Below are positions 56,677-64,000 of a stretch of 64,000 bases of DNA, one piece after another; within the stretch, counting starts at the first letter, position 1, and the number at the start of each line of letters is the position of its first letter. The translations under genes and the position numbers were made by a program. Source of the DNA: Caldilineaceae bacterium bin34 (GTDB lineage: Bacteria > Chloroflexota > Anaerolineae > Caldilineales > Caldilineaceae). The stretch is taken from assembly GCA_002238555.1 (NCBI GenBank), contig MPMO01000005.1, forward strand, positions 1-64,000. Direction: 5' to 3'. A model generated the notes under the pieces. That model did no database searches. It was not told the origin of the DNA and saw only the letters and a list, made by a program, of their open reading frames with translations.

Positions 56677-56936
56677 TCCCAGGCCTTCTCGTCAATGGTC
56701 TCAAAATCCTCCAGGGCAGCATCCATCTCATCAGCTTCCGCCTGGGTCCAGGTTCCTATCAGATGATCCAACGAAGTATCCACGGTATCCGCCTTGGCCG
56801 CACTGTCCGACAGGCCTGCCCCCTTCCGGAGCAGTCTGAGCGCGGCCTGGTTAAGGGAGATTCCCTCCCGCTTTGCCAAACGGCGGAGGCTGGCGCTCAG
56901 GTCATCGTCGAATCCTCTAACCGTAATTTGGTGCAT
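56673..56936 (-). CDS. Ribbon-helix-helix antitoxin (VapB/FitA-like)
   Basis: An 87-residue antitoxin. The N-terminus QITVRGFDDDLSASLRRLAKREGISLNQAAL fits an RHH DNA-binding fold; the acidic C-terminus would bind VapC. It precedes the toxin gene with a 4-base overlap. Likely autoregulates the operon with the toxin. Confidence 0.9.
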   Translation of the reverse strand: MHQITVRGFDDDLSASLRRLAKREGISLNQAALRLLRKGAGLSDSAAKADTVDTSLDHLIGTWTQAEADEMDAALEDFETIDEKAWE

Positions 56937-57714
56937 GGGCTACTACCTTCTGTGATGCAGGAATGAGGCAGAGAGCCTCATTCTATTAGGCATACACCCA
57001 GTGGATCAATCCCGACCTGGTCCGAGCCTGACGCAGGCCTGCAACCACAAGCCGCCGGTCCCGGTAATTGGCAGCATGGTCATCGGTCATCCATGGTTGT
57101 TGAATTCTGCGGAAATCAGAGCCGTCAACACTCCTTGGGATCCGTCTCCGTGCCAACACCTGATTGAGACCCGGACCATCCTCAACCGGCGCCTCCATCA
57201 TTCGCGGAACCACCGCCGCGCACCGTGATGCCACCGTGCCGGTGCAGCTTGCGCCGCTGTCAGATCGTCCGACAGCCCGGCATGTCATTGATGCTCCATC
57301 TCAGGCTGCACTTGCAGGAAGGCCATCCACACCTCCAAGTCCCGTCCCCGCTCCCAGACCGCGGCCAGTGCAAAAAGCCAGTGCTCCCGCCTTCCTCTGC
57401 AGGTCGTCGCAACACATCACGTACACCCGAAGCCACCTGGTATGGAATAGCGGTACGCGCAACAAAACGCAAGCGGCCAGCAGAAGGCCGGAGGTGGTCC
57501 AGGACGGCGTCACACTGGTGTTGTCGGGGATTACCGTCCGTTCGTCGATAGCGGGGCGCAACCACCTTCCGACCGCTTTGGTCGCCCAGCCCTTTGTACG
57601 TCACGGTGGACGGGGTTGTGGATGCAGTCGGCCTCAGTGATGCCGAACGGATCCGCCAGAAGCAAGTGCCATCGGCAACCATGTCGCTGTCCCGTGTGTG
57701 AACTTCAACCCGCG
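56937..57714. other. Intergenic region with degraded open frames
   Basis: About 780 bases. Minus-strand frames include a hydrophobic LLLAACVLLRVPLF-like stretch (around 57450-57490) that might be a relic of a membrane glycosyltransferase N-terminus, but no continuous gene can be built. No other feature is supported. Confidence 0.35.
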
Positions 57715-59220
57715 TCAAGGTCGTGCACTGAAAAGATCGCAACGCCGGCCCGGATCCGTGCTCAGTTCCTGCAATACGATTTTCTCAATCTCGATACAGA
57801 CCGCGGCCTGCACACCGGCTTGTGCCAGCTTTGTCAGCAGACGCCCGGTTTCGGGCTCATCCCGACGGGCGCGCATCCAAAACACGGGGGTTCCCGGTGG
57901 CAGTTCATGCAGCAAGTCCACAAGGTGGTCGGCATCGGCAAACCCATGTCGGTTCAGCACCGTGTCGCCGTGCAGCAGATACAGGTAGTGCCAACTGAAC
58001 TCCCTTTCGAGCAGCACCGATTCCGGCGGGGCGGCAGCCTGCAGCCGTTGGACCGCATCCGGCAGGCCGGCCAGTTCCCTGGTACGCGGACCGGTCGGAA
58101 GGTATTGGTGTTGCGCCCGCGGAACATACAGGGCCTCGCCGAACAGCACGCCGGACGCAGCCAGGAGGAGCAACAGTCCCCGAAAGGACACGGGTTTGAC
58201 CAACCGCGGCAACAGGCACGGAAGGACCAGGCACAGCAGGGGCACCAGCGGCAACAGGTAGCGGAGCCAGATGCTGAAGGACAGCATCACGTGAATGGCA
58301 AGCCATCCACAGGCGACCGCGAGCAGCCAAAACCCAAGCCAGCGTCGCCGTCGATCCTCATGGGATCGGTACTCAACCACCCCCCAGATCAACAGGACGG
58401 CCGTGGATACGGCACCGCTCCAATGTCCCGTCAACTCGACTGCCAACGGCACCCACTCCGCCAGTCGGGACCACCAATCTCGAAGTGGAACGATTCCCAG
58501 CGGCGCGTAGTGTTCGAAACCCAACGTCCAGAAAGAGGGGGCGGCATGCCAACGGGCGAGATCCCACAGCTGAACAGGAACGGCAACCGCCGCGAACCCA
58601 AGCAACAAGGACTTCCAGCCAACAGGCGTATCCGGTCGCGCCCGTACGTGCACAACACCCGGCAGTATGGCCAGGTAGGCGAGGCCTGCCTGGCGCGTGA
58701 ACAGGGCGAGGGCCAACAGCAACCCGGCCCCAAACCACCGACCCTCCCAAGCCAGCCACAGCGCGGCCGTGCCCCAAAGCACCATGAGGGGATCCGTCAA
58801 TCCGGAGGGCGCCCAGGCCAACACCAACGGATTGAGGCTCCAGACTCCGGCCGCCAAGGCGGCGCTCGGCCATCCCCTGAGGCGCACGCACCAAAGCATC
58901 AATACCAGACCGGTCAGGACAGCGGCCGCCAAATTGAGGCTCTTGGCAGCCCATAGCGCGTTGCGGCCCAGATACAGCGCCAGCGACTGCAACCAGATGT
59001 AAACGGGCGGCTTGTCCGGCCAGTGGGCCAGGAACAGTGGATCCGGCTCGCCCCACCAGTGGAGTGCCTGGAAGGCGTAGAGGGAGGAGTCGCCCGACAG
59101 GGGCCAGCGGCCGGCCGCCTCCCAGGCCCATGCCTGTTGCAGCAGAAGCAGCCCGCAGGCCGCAAGGCAGGCTGCCAGGTCCAGCCTGCCGGATGGCCGG
59201 AGGCTGGCCGGTTCGGACAA
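57715..59220 (-). CDS. Glycosyltransferase family 39-like (ArnT/PMT_2) membrane protein
   Basis: A 501-residue integral membrane protein with about 10-12 predicted helices. The first loop has SGDSSLY with the catalytic-type Asp and later DKPPVYIWLQS, the PMT_2 signature. A soluble C-terminal domain of ~130 residues follows. It would transfer a sugar from a polyprenyl-linked donor on the outer face of the membrane. The start is uncertain: the open frame extends upstream into the zinc dehydrogenase gene, and I place a TTG near 59220. Confidence 0.83.
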   Translation of the reverse strand: MSEPASLRPSGRLDLAACLAACGLLLLQQAWAWEAAGRWPLSGDSSLYAFQALHWWGEPDPLFLAHWPDKPPVYIWLQSLALYLGRNALWAAKSLNLAAAVLTGLVLMLWCVRLRGWPSAALAAGVWSLNPLVLAWAPSGLTDPLMVLWGTAALWLAWEGRWFGAGLLLALALFTRQAGLAYLAILPGVVHVRARPDTPVGWKSLLLGFAAVAVPVQLWDLARWHAAPSFWTLGFEHYAPLGIVPLRDWWSRLAEWVPLAVELTGHWSGAVSTAVLLIWGVVEYRSHEDRRRRWLGFWLLAVACGWLAIHVMLSFSIWLRYLLPLVPLLCLVLPCLLPRLVKPVSFRGLLLLLAASGVLFGEALYVPRAQHQYLPTGPRTRELAGLPDAVQRLQAAAPPESVLLEREFSWHYLYLLHGDTVLNRHGFADADHLVDLLHELPPGTPVFWMRARRDEPETGRLLTKLAQAGVQAAVCIEIEKIVLQELSTDPGRRCDLFSARP

Positions 59221-59249
59221 GGGGGACAGGGATCCGGGAATCCGGAACG

Positions 59250-60281
59250 CTACTCCTGCACGATGTGAACCTTGACCGCTCCGGTGTTCTTGTCCGACGA
59301 AACCCGGAAGGCCTCGGGGGTCTCGTCCAGGCCGTAGTCGTGGGTCACGATGCGCTCGGCATCCACCGCGCCGGTACCGATCAGTTCGATCGCGGCATCG
59401 AAGTCCGTGACCAGGCCGCTGTAGCTGTAGCACAGGGATCCGGTGACAATCGGCTCCAGGTTCATGATCTTGCTCAGGTCCACTTCCAGCGGCTTGTGGT
59501 AGCCGCCCACCAACACCACCGTGCCCTGGGGCCGAATCATGCCCAGGGCGTCGTCAAAGCCCTGGGCGCTGCCCACCGTCTCGACAACCACATCCAGCCC
59601 ATGGCCGTCGGTGAAGTCCCGCACGTACTCTTGGACATCGGTGTCGTTGATGTCGACCACGTGGTCCGCCCCGAAGTGCCGGGCAATCTCGGCCTGCTGG
59701 TCGTACTTGACGGTAATCAACGTCTCCCGTACCCCCGCGGCCTTGGCCGCGGCCAGCGTGAGCAGGCCAATCGTGCCACCGCCGATGACGGCCAGGCGGT
59801 CCTGGTGGCTCGGTTCGGCGCGCATGACCGCCCGGTAGCAGACCGCCAGGGGTTCGACCAGCGCCCCCTGCCTGTAGGTGATGTCGTCGGACAACTGAAA
59901 GACGGTGGAGGCGTGCACGTTGGTGTATTCGGCAAACCCGCCGTGGCCGCCCTTCCAGCTCACGTGCTTCTTGACACAATGGTTGTACTGACCCTTGCGG
60001 CAGTACAGACAGCGACCGCAGTTCGAGGTGACTTCCATCACCACGCGATCGCCCTCCTGCACGTGCTCCACCCCTTCACCCACCTCGACCACTACGCCAC
60101 AGGTCTCATGGCCGGCGGCTTCGCCGGGCGACTGGGGCCACTCCCCATAGTAGGCATGCAGATCGCTGCCGCAGATGCCGGTGACCTTGGTGTCGATGAC
60201 CACAAAGCCCGGCGCGGCCGCGACCGGATCGATCTCCTGCACCTCGATTTCCCGAATGCCGGTGTAGACAGCAGCTTTCAT
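59250..60281 (-). CDS. Zinc-dependent alcohol/sorbitol dehydrogenase
   Basis: A 343-residue medium-chain dehydrogenase. Catalytic zinc ligands Cys37 (GICGSD) and His58-Glu59 (GHE); structural zinc cysteines at 88, 91, 94 and 102; cofactor motif VIGGGTIGLLTL. Start ATG 60281 follows AAGGA. It may oxidise a sugar or polyol; threonine dehydrogenase type is an alternative. It is 41 bases downstream of the DapA-family gene, so they likely share an operon. Confidence 0.93.
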   Translation of the reverse strand: MKAAVYTGIREIEVQEIDPVAAAPGFVVIDTKVTGICGSDLHAYYGEWPQSPGEAAGHETCGVVVEVGEGVEHVQEGDRVVMEVTSNCGRCLYCRKGQYNHCVKKHVSWKGGHGGFAEYTNVHASTVFQLSDDITYRQGALVEPLAVCYRAVMRAEPSHQDRLAVIGGGTIGLLTLAAAKAAGVRETLITVKYDQQAEIARHFGADHVVDINDTDVQEYVRDFTDGHGLDVVVETVGSAQGFDDALGMIRPQGTVVLVGGYHKPLEVDLSKIMNLEPIVTGSLCYSYSGLVTDFDAAIELIGTGAVDAERIVTHDYGLDETPEAFRVSSDKNTGAVKVHIVQE

Positions 60282-60322
60282 GGTGTTGGTTCCTTGTTGG
60301 GTCGGCGCGGTTGCGCCCGGGG

Positions 60323-61222
60323 TCAGTCCAGGCCCAGAGAGTTCATGGCACCGTGAATCGCCGCCACCTCGTCGTCGGTCAGCGGTTCGCCGGGCGGCCG
60401 CGGGTCGCCGCACACCACGCCCAGCCGTCGGGACAGGATGGCCTTGCACACGGCGTGGAAACGGGAGCCGCAGCTGCGGACCAGCATCGTGACCTTGGTG
60501 GCGGCTTCCTGAGCCGCACGCGCGGCCGACAGATCGCCGGCCTGCCAGGCGTTCCATATGGCCACCCAGTACTCGGGAGCCACATTGGGCGGGCCATCCA
60601 CGCAGCCCGAGGCGCCCAGCGTCAGGGCCGGCAGCATCAGGGTGCTGTTGCCGATGTAGCAGGACAGGCCCATGTCGGCGAAGTCCTTGACCAGCGACGT
60701 GTTGACGCCGGAGTGCTTGAGCCCCGTCAGCTGCGGGACCTCGTCCCGGATCCTCCGCATCAGGGGAATGTCAATCTCGCGTTGGGTGAAGCCGGGCACG
60801 TTGTAGGCAAAGAAGGGCAGGTCAGCCGCCTCCGCCACCACGCGGTAGTGCTCGGCCACGGCCTTGTCCGACTGCGTGTAGAAGAAGGGCGGGACACAAC
60901 AAATGGCCTCGCATCCCGCCTTGGCCGCGTGTTCGGCCAGGCGGGCGGCCCGATGGGTGGAGGCGGCTCCCACATGCATGATGTTGTACGCGCGGCCGGC
61001 GGCCTGGTCGGCCGCGATCTCCGCAATGCGCATGTTTTCCGCGTCGTCCAGCAACACGCTCTCACCCGTGCCGCCGGCCACCCAGAAGCCCTGCACGCCG
61101 GCCTCGATGTTGAACTCCATAACCTGGCGGAAGGCGTCCTCGTTGAGCTTTCCTGCCGGGGTCAGGGGCGTGATGATGGCCGGCACGACGCCGGTGAACC
61201 TGGAATCCATAACGGTGTTCAC
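60323..61222 (-). CDS. DapA/N-acetylneuraminate-lyase-family aldolase
   Basis: A 299-residue (beta/alpha)8 class I aldolase. Signature residues are in GGTGES (GTGE substrate loop), FAYNVPG (Tyr) and TGLKHSG (Schiff-base Lys). In this context a sugar-acid aldolase (for example 2-keto-3-deoxy sugar acid) is more likely than lysine biosynthesis, but this is inference. A second Met (61210, MDSRF) is an alternative start. Confidence 0.9.
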   Translation of the reverse strand: MNTVMDSRFTGVVPAIITPLTPAGKLNEDAFRQVMEFNIEAGVQGFWVAGGTGESVLLDDAENMRIAEIAADQAAGRAYNIMHVGAASTHRAARLAEHAAKAGCEAICCVPPFFYTQSDKAVAEHYRVVAEAADLPFFAYNVPGFTQREIDIPLMRRIRDEVPQLTGLKHSGVNTSLVKDFADMGLSCYIGNSTLMLPALTLGASGCVDGPPNVAPEYWVAIWNAWQAGDLSAARAAQEAATKVTMLVRSCGSRFHAVCKAILSRRLGVVCGDPRPPGEPLTDDEVAAIHGAMNSLGLD

Positions 61223-61375
61223 TGCATTGGGGATGGTCGGACAACGGACTCAATCATGACACAGTGGGAATGAATGACTCTGCAACGAGAAGATCATCTG
61301 CTACCAGCTGGAGCCCGCAGGTGTGCACTTACAGCAACAACAATCAAACCTGGATCTCAGCTTGGAGCCACAGGT
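61223..61375. other. Gap between DapA-family gene and amidohydrolase relic
   Basis: A 150-base stretch that should contain the promoter of the leftward aldolase-dehydrogenase operon. No clear box. Confidence 0.4.
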
Positions 61376-61655
61376 CGCACCAAGCTGTCGGGAAACGCGG
61401 GCCAAGGCGGCTGCCTGATACTCGTTCGTGGTTCCGTAGAACGGCCCCTGCAGCAGCGCCCGTTCGATTCCCAGTGCATCCAGGTTGGCGATCAGCTCTC
61501 CACCGGACAACGGGTTTCCACATTCTGCAGCGACAGCAACTGCTGTACGGAGTCGCCATGTCGAATACGCCCAAATGTCAGGCTTTGTGTGGACCTGCTG
61601 CCAGTCCGGCCGGCAACGATCAGAATAACGTGGGCGTGCGCGTCGTACACAGCAT
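61376..61655 (-). pseudogene. Decayed amidohydrolase fragment
   Basis: In one minus-strand frame the start VYDAHAHV (metal-binding HxH) and FGRIRHGDSVQQLL appear, then TRCPVE; in the other frame follows ELIANLDALGIERALLQGPFYG and EYQAAALARV. Together these are the first third of a metal-dependent amidohydrolase (amidohydrolase 2 type). The frame change and loss of the rest make it non-functional. Confidence 0.65.
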
Positions 61656-61949
61656 CCTCTGTACGCGGATCCTGGCATCGGCTATGGCCAGTAGTTACAA
61701 CTTGGCCTAGCCGGTCCATACCTGCGCCAGCACTTCTGCCTGCCAAGGGAGTACCTCCCGCAGGAAGGCCTGCGTTCACCTTCGGCACAGATACACCCCA
61801 CACATCTTACAAGTTGCAAGCCACCGCCACAACCGTGCCACCAAGTCGGCACTGTTTTAATCTCGTTGATATTGGTTCCAATCCGTCATCGGCATGTTCC
61901 GTGCGTGGGACAAAGTTCCGCTCGCTGGCCTCAGACCATGCCTTGGGCC

Positions 61950-62400
61950 ATCAGACACACAGAGTTGAGGGCTCCCGCCTCCGTTTTCAGCCCCCGTGTC
62001 AGGCAGGCCCGGGTCGTAGACGGGGTAGTTGGTCGTCACCCCTTGCGCACCGCGCTGATCCACGCACTGGAACCAGCCGCCCCCGTCGAGGCCGGAACCG
62101 TTCAGCCGCAGGTCCAGCCATGCGCCCTTCGGTCACAGGACCACGGCCACCGGGCGACTGGCACCGCCGATGGACAGCCAAGTCTCGTCCACCCCGGTCA
62201 CGACAGCAGGGCCGCGCGGGTCGGGTGCCCGGCTGGGGACCACTGCCTGCACGTTCTGTCACAATGCGGCGGCACTCACCCTGCAGTCCAGCACAGCGGC
62301 CGGCGGCCGGGGCAAGGCGCTGCCGCGGCAGGTCTTGCATTGCCAACGTTGGATTCGAAGCCGACCGAGGACGGTAAGGTGGCGGGGATAAGTTCCATTG
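61950..62400 (-). pseudogene. Decayed zinc-ribbon/DDE transposase
   Basis: Minus-strand frames give a zinc-ribbon-like RLRIQRWQCKTCRGS (62328-62363), then VDETWLSIGGASRPVAVVL (62140-62195) followed by an in-frame TGA, and WLDLRL..G with later VTTNYPVYDPGL. The first aspartate of a DDE core is in VDETW. The order zinc ribbon then DDE core fits IS transposases of the IS1/ISL3-like kind. Frameshift and stop exclude activity. Confidence 0.6.
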
Positions 62401-62572
62401 CGGCTCCAGGCGCAGGTGCCGCAACGGAGCAGGGGGCATCGGATAGGGCCGGTTGGCGTCCGGAACCAATATCAACGAGACTGAGACTGTGCCATCCTTG
62501 AAGAAGTGTATTGACTGTCTTTCTGTGTTTACTCTATCCTGACGTATGGCATCGCCGAAGCGAGGTGAAGCG
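62401..62572. other. Leader of toxin-antitoxin pair 2
   Basis: About 170 bases. A GAGGTG ribosome site (62562-62567) serves the antitoxin start at 62573. No promoter assignable. Confidence 0.4.
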
Positions 62573-62872
62573 ATGGAAGCAAAGAAGAAGAGACTCACCC
62601 TGGACCTGGACCCCGCCTTTCAACGCCGACTGAAGGCCACCGCCGCGCTCAAGGGTGTGAGCATGCGTGGGTACTGCTTGGCTGCCATCGGTCGGGAGCT
62701 GGCGCAGGACGAGGCCAACGGCGTGTCCGGTCGGCCTGTCTTCTTCCGCGCGGAACGTTTGGCACGCCGCCGCAAGGAGATTTTCGGGGGCAAGCCTCTG
62801 TCCGGGGACTCGGCTGACCTGATTCGTGAGGCCCGCGAGATTAGGGACACTGAAATAAAGGAGTGGGCGTGA
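62573..62872 (+). CDS. RHH-type antitoxin
   Basis: A 99-residue protein with a basic N-terminus and KRLTLDLDPAFQRRLKATAALKGVSMRGYC, a ribbon-helix-helix-like fold, and a C-terminal segment rich in Arg/Glu for toxin binding. Its TGA overlaps the downstream GTG (GTGA), which pairs it with the PIN toxin. An ATG 27 bases upstream (62546) is an alternative start, but GAGGTG precedes 62573. Confidence 0.85.
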   Translation: MEAKKKRLTLDLDPAFQRRLKATAALKGVSMRGYCLAAIGRELAQDEANGVSGRPVFFRAERLARRRKEIFGGKPLSGDSADLIREAREIRDTEIKEWA

Positions 62873-63309
62873 GCGATTTCGTCGTCGTGGACGCAAGCTT
62901 GGTCTTCAAGTGGCTGGTTGAAGAGGAAAATTCCGATGTGGCCCACGCCATCCTCCAGGTTTGGGACAGGCAGGGCATCGGGTTGGCGGCACCTCATCTC
63001 ATGCCCTTCGAGGTGACCAACGCGCTTCATCGGCGAGTAGTGCGAGGCGAACTGGCAGTGGATGTTGCGGCGGACCTCATGCAAGACCTGATGTCTCTGG
63101 GGACTGTGTTGCACCAGACGCCGGAGCTTCACGGCCAGGCACTGAAGCTGGCAAGCCAACTCCGGCAAGGCGCGGCCTACGATGCCCACTACATGGTCCT
63201 GGCGGAGAACCTTGGCTGCGACTTGTGGACTGCCGACCGGAGATTCCATCGGGCGGCAGAAGCCACTGGGTATGTCCACTGGATAGGTGAATGGGCCGCG
63301 CAGGGCTAA
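62869..63309 (+). CDS. vapC: PIN-domain toxin (VapC family)
   Basis: A 146-residue PIN nuclease. VVVDASLVFKW (catalytic Asp), FEVTNALHRR (Glu), AYDAHYMVLAE and CDLWTADRRF carry the four acidic positions. The GTG at 62869 overlaps the antitoxin stop (GTGA) and has AAGGAG about 6 bases upstream. A GTG at 62863 would overlap more and is less likely. Confidence 0.9.
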   Translation: MSDFVVVDASLVFKWLVEEENSDVAHAILQVWDRQGIGLAAPHLMPFEVTNALHRRVVRGELAVDVAADLMQDLMSLGTVLHQTPELHGQALKLASQLRQGAAYDAHYMVLAENLGCDLWTADRRFHRAAEATGYVHWIGEWAAQG

Positions 63310-63608
63310 TGACTGCGAAAGCAATGCCAATGACGTGCATCATGGCCTGATGCCCATGTACAGGGCTGTTTCACGCATGAAGGTGCCGGTGACGGCCTCG
63401 GACCGTCATCAACGAACCTGAAACAGTGCCACCAAGTCGTTGGATTGGCCTCCCTGGCCTCTACGGCCCGAATGTCGGAATATCCGAGCGTCGGCGTAGC
63501 ATCCATGTACGAGTTGGATGACCACCAACCAGCGACAAGACTTGTGGCCGTGCTCCACAGCATCTGTGTGGGTACCGAACATGGCACAAGGAGTTCCTGG
63601 GAGGACCT
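63310..63608. other. Gap between toxin-antitoxin loci
   Basis: About 300 bases with no supported gene. The sequence GGGAGGAC (63599-63606) is the ribosome site for the next antitoxin. Confidence 0.4.
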
Positions 63609-63866
63609 GTGAAGATCGAAAACGTTAGGGCCAGATTTGGAAATGGCGTGCTTGTTCCCTTGGAACCCCTCAACCTGGCAGAGGGCGAGGAGGTAGTGGT
63701 GTCGATTAGCGACGCGTCTCCATCCGACAACAACCCGGAATCCATGTTGGACATGTTCGCAAGACTGCGGAAGTCCGTTCCCCATGACGCGTGGGACGAC
63801 CTTCCCACCGACTTGGCCAAGAACAAGAAACACTACCTCTACGGGTTCCCGAAAGAAGCCAATTGA
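63609..63866 (+). CDS. AF2212-like (DUF104) antitoxin
   Basis: An 85-residue protein starting MKIENVRARFGNGVLVPLEPLNLAEGEEV, a classic DUF104/AF2212-like antitoxin N-terminus. The GTG start has GGGAGGAC just upstream. Its stop shares one base with the next start (TGATG), pairing it with the PIN gene that follows. Confidence 0.9.
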   Translation: MKIENVRARFGNGVLVPLEPLNLAEGEEVVVSISDASPSDNNPESMLDMFARLRKSVPHDAWDDLPTDLAKNKKHYLYGFPKEAN

Positions 63867-64000
63867 TGCGCACGCGCTTCGCGGATTCCGGCTACTGGAT
63901 AGCCGTCCTGCATCCCGGCGACCAACTGCATGAACGGGCAACGTGACGGAGAGCTTGGGGTCTGTCGCCATCGTGACAACCCATATGGCATTGGTCGAGG
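63866..64000 (+). pseudogene. Frameshifted PIN-domain toxin (3' cut by window)
   Basis: The ATG at 63866 reads FADSGYWIAVLHPGDQLHERA, a VapC-type PIN N-terminus, and meets TGA at 63944. One base off, the sequence continues as VTESLGSVAIVTTHMALVE, the expected next segment, to the window end. A single-base indel near 63943 therefore seems to have inactivated the toxin, unless it is a sequencing error. The remainder is outside. Confidence 0.65.

Noticed and set aside
57260..57742. 160-residue minus-strand open frame between VapBC and the glycosyltransferase
   Set aside because: No domain, no ribosome site and low similarity to protein-like composition; hydrophobic run occurs in another frame.
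1..64000. CRISPR array
   Set aside because: No series of evenly spaced near-identical repeats was seen; the only clear tandem repeats are the coding 42-bp units at 47.7 kb.

Overview
The window is GC-rich, densely coded bacterial DNA with no rRNA, tRNA or CRISPR array that I can see. The gene set suggests a heterotrophic Chloroflexota bacterium (Caldilineales/Anaerolineae type). It has two binding-protein-dependent sugar ABC systems, tandem NAD-dependent GH4 glycosidases, ThuA/epimerase/SDR sugar-catabolic genes, SH3-domain lipoproteins, a Uma2-family protein, DUF6504 and ScpB. This placement is an inference from gene content, not from a marker gene.

Layout. 1-0.75 kb: the end of an IS630 transposase abutting a wrecked ISAs1 transposase. 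0.75-11.7 kb: a leftward catabolic and transport cluster, preceded by an AT-richer lipoprotein. It holds two SDRs, a cyclase-family hydrolase, an epimerase, two ThuA-like proteins, a TIM-barrel isomerase, a lipoprotein and ABC system 1. 12.2-18.1 kb: a tiny Tat-signal protein, a Crp/Fnr regulator, an MFS carrier, a Na/Pi transporter and a cupin. 18.1-25.7 kb: a large FtsX-like permease, a coupled unknown gene, two GH4 enzymes and an epimerase. 26-31.6 kb: an AAA/PD-(D/E)XK protein, a sigma-like HTH protein and an SH3/LysM lipoprotein. 32-35.2 kb: ABC system 2. 35.9-41.6 kb: a HIT protein, MetH, and a frameshifted LarA-like gene. 42.3-48.4 kb: a SIMPL protein, a penicillin acylase, a Gfo/Idh/MocA oxidoreductase and a Uma2 protein. 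49.4-53.8 kb: an HNH nuclease of the phosphorothioate-DNA-binding type, an orphan TRAP binding protein, and an overlapping AAA ATPase-DUF4276 pair. 54-61.2 kb: a membrane molybdopterin oxidoreductase, DUF6504, ScpB, a VapBC pair, GT39, a zinc dehydrogenase and a DapA-family lyase. 62.5-64 kb: two more toxin-antitoxin loci, the last with a broken toxin.

The catabolic genes fit one theme: import of oligosaccharides or glycosides, oxidative and NAD-dependent glycoside cleavage, and keto-sugar processing by epimerase, isomerase and dehydrogenases. Both ABC binding-protein genes are followed by a strong GC hairpin before the next gene, which would let the binding protein be made in excess.

The less expected content lies in the gaps. 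Many gaps contain gene remains: two decayed copies of the 3' end of metH, a Y-family polymerase (ImuB-like) fragment, an amidohydrolase fragment, a zinc-ribbon/DDE transposase fragment, and a roughly 213-bp element with 21-bp terminal inverted repeats. The best candidate for an under-described system is the 4-bp-overlapping AAA ATPase-DUF4276 (TOPRIM-like) pair at 52.0-53.8 kb. It lies about 1.7 kb from a predicted modification-dependent HNH nuclease.
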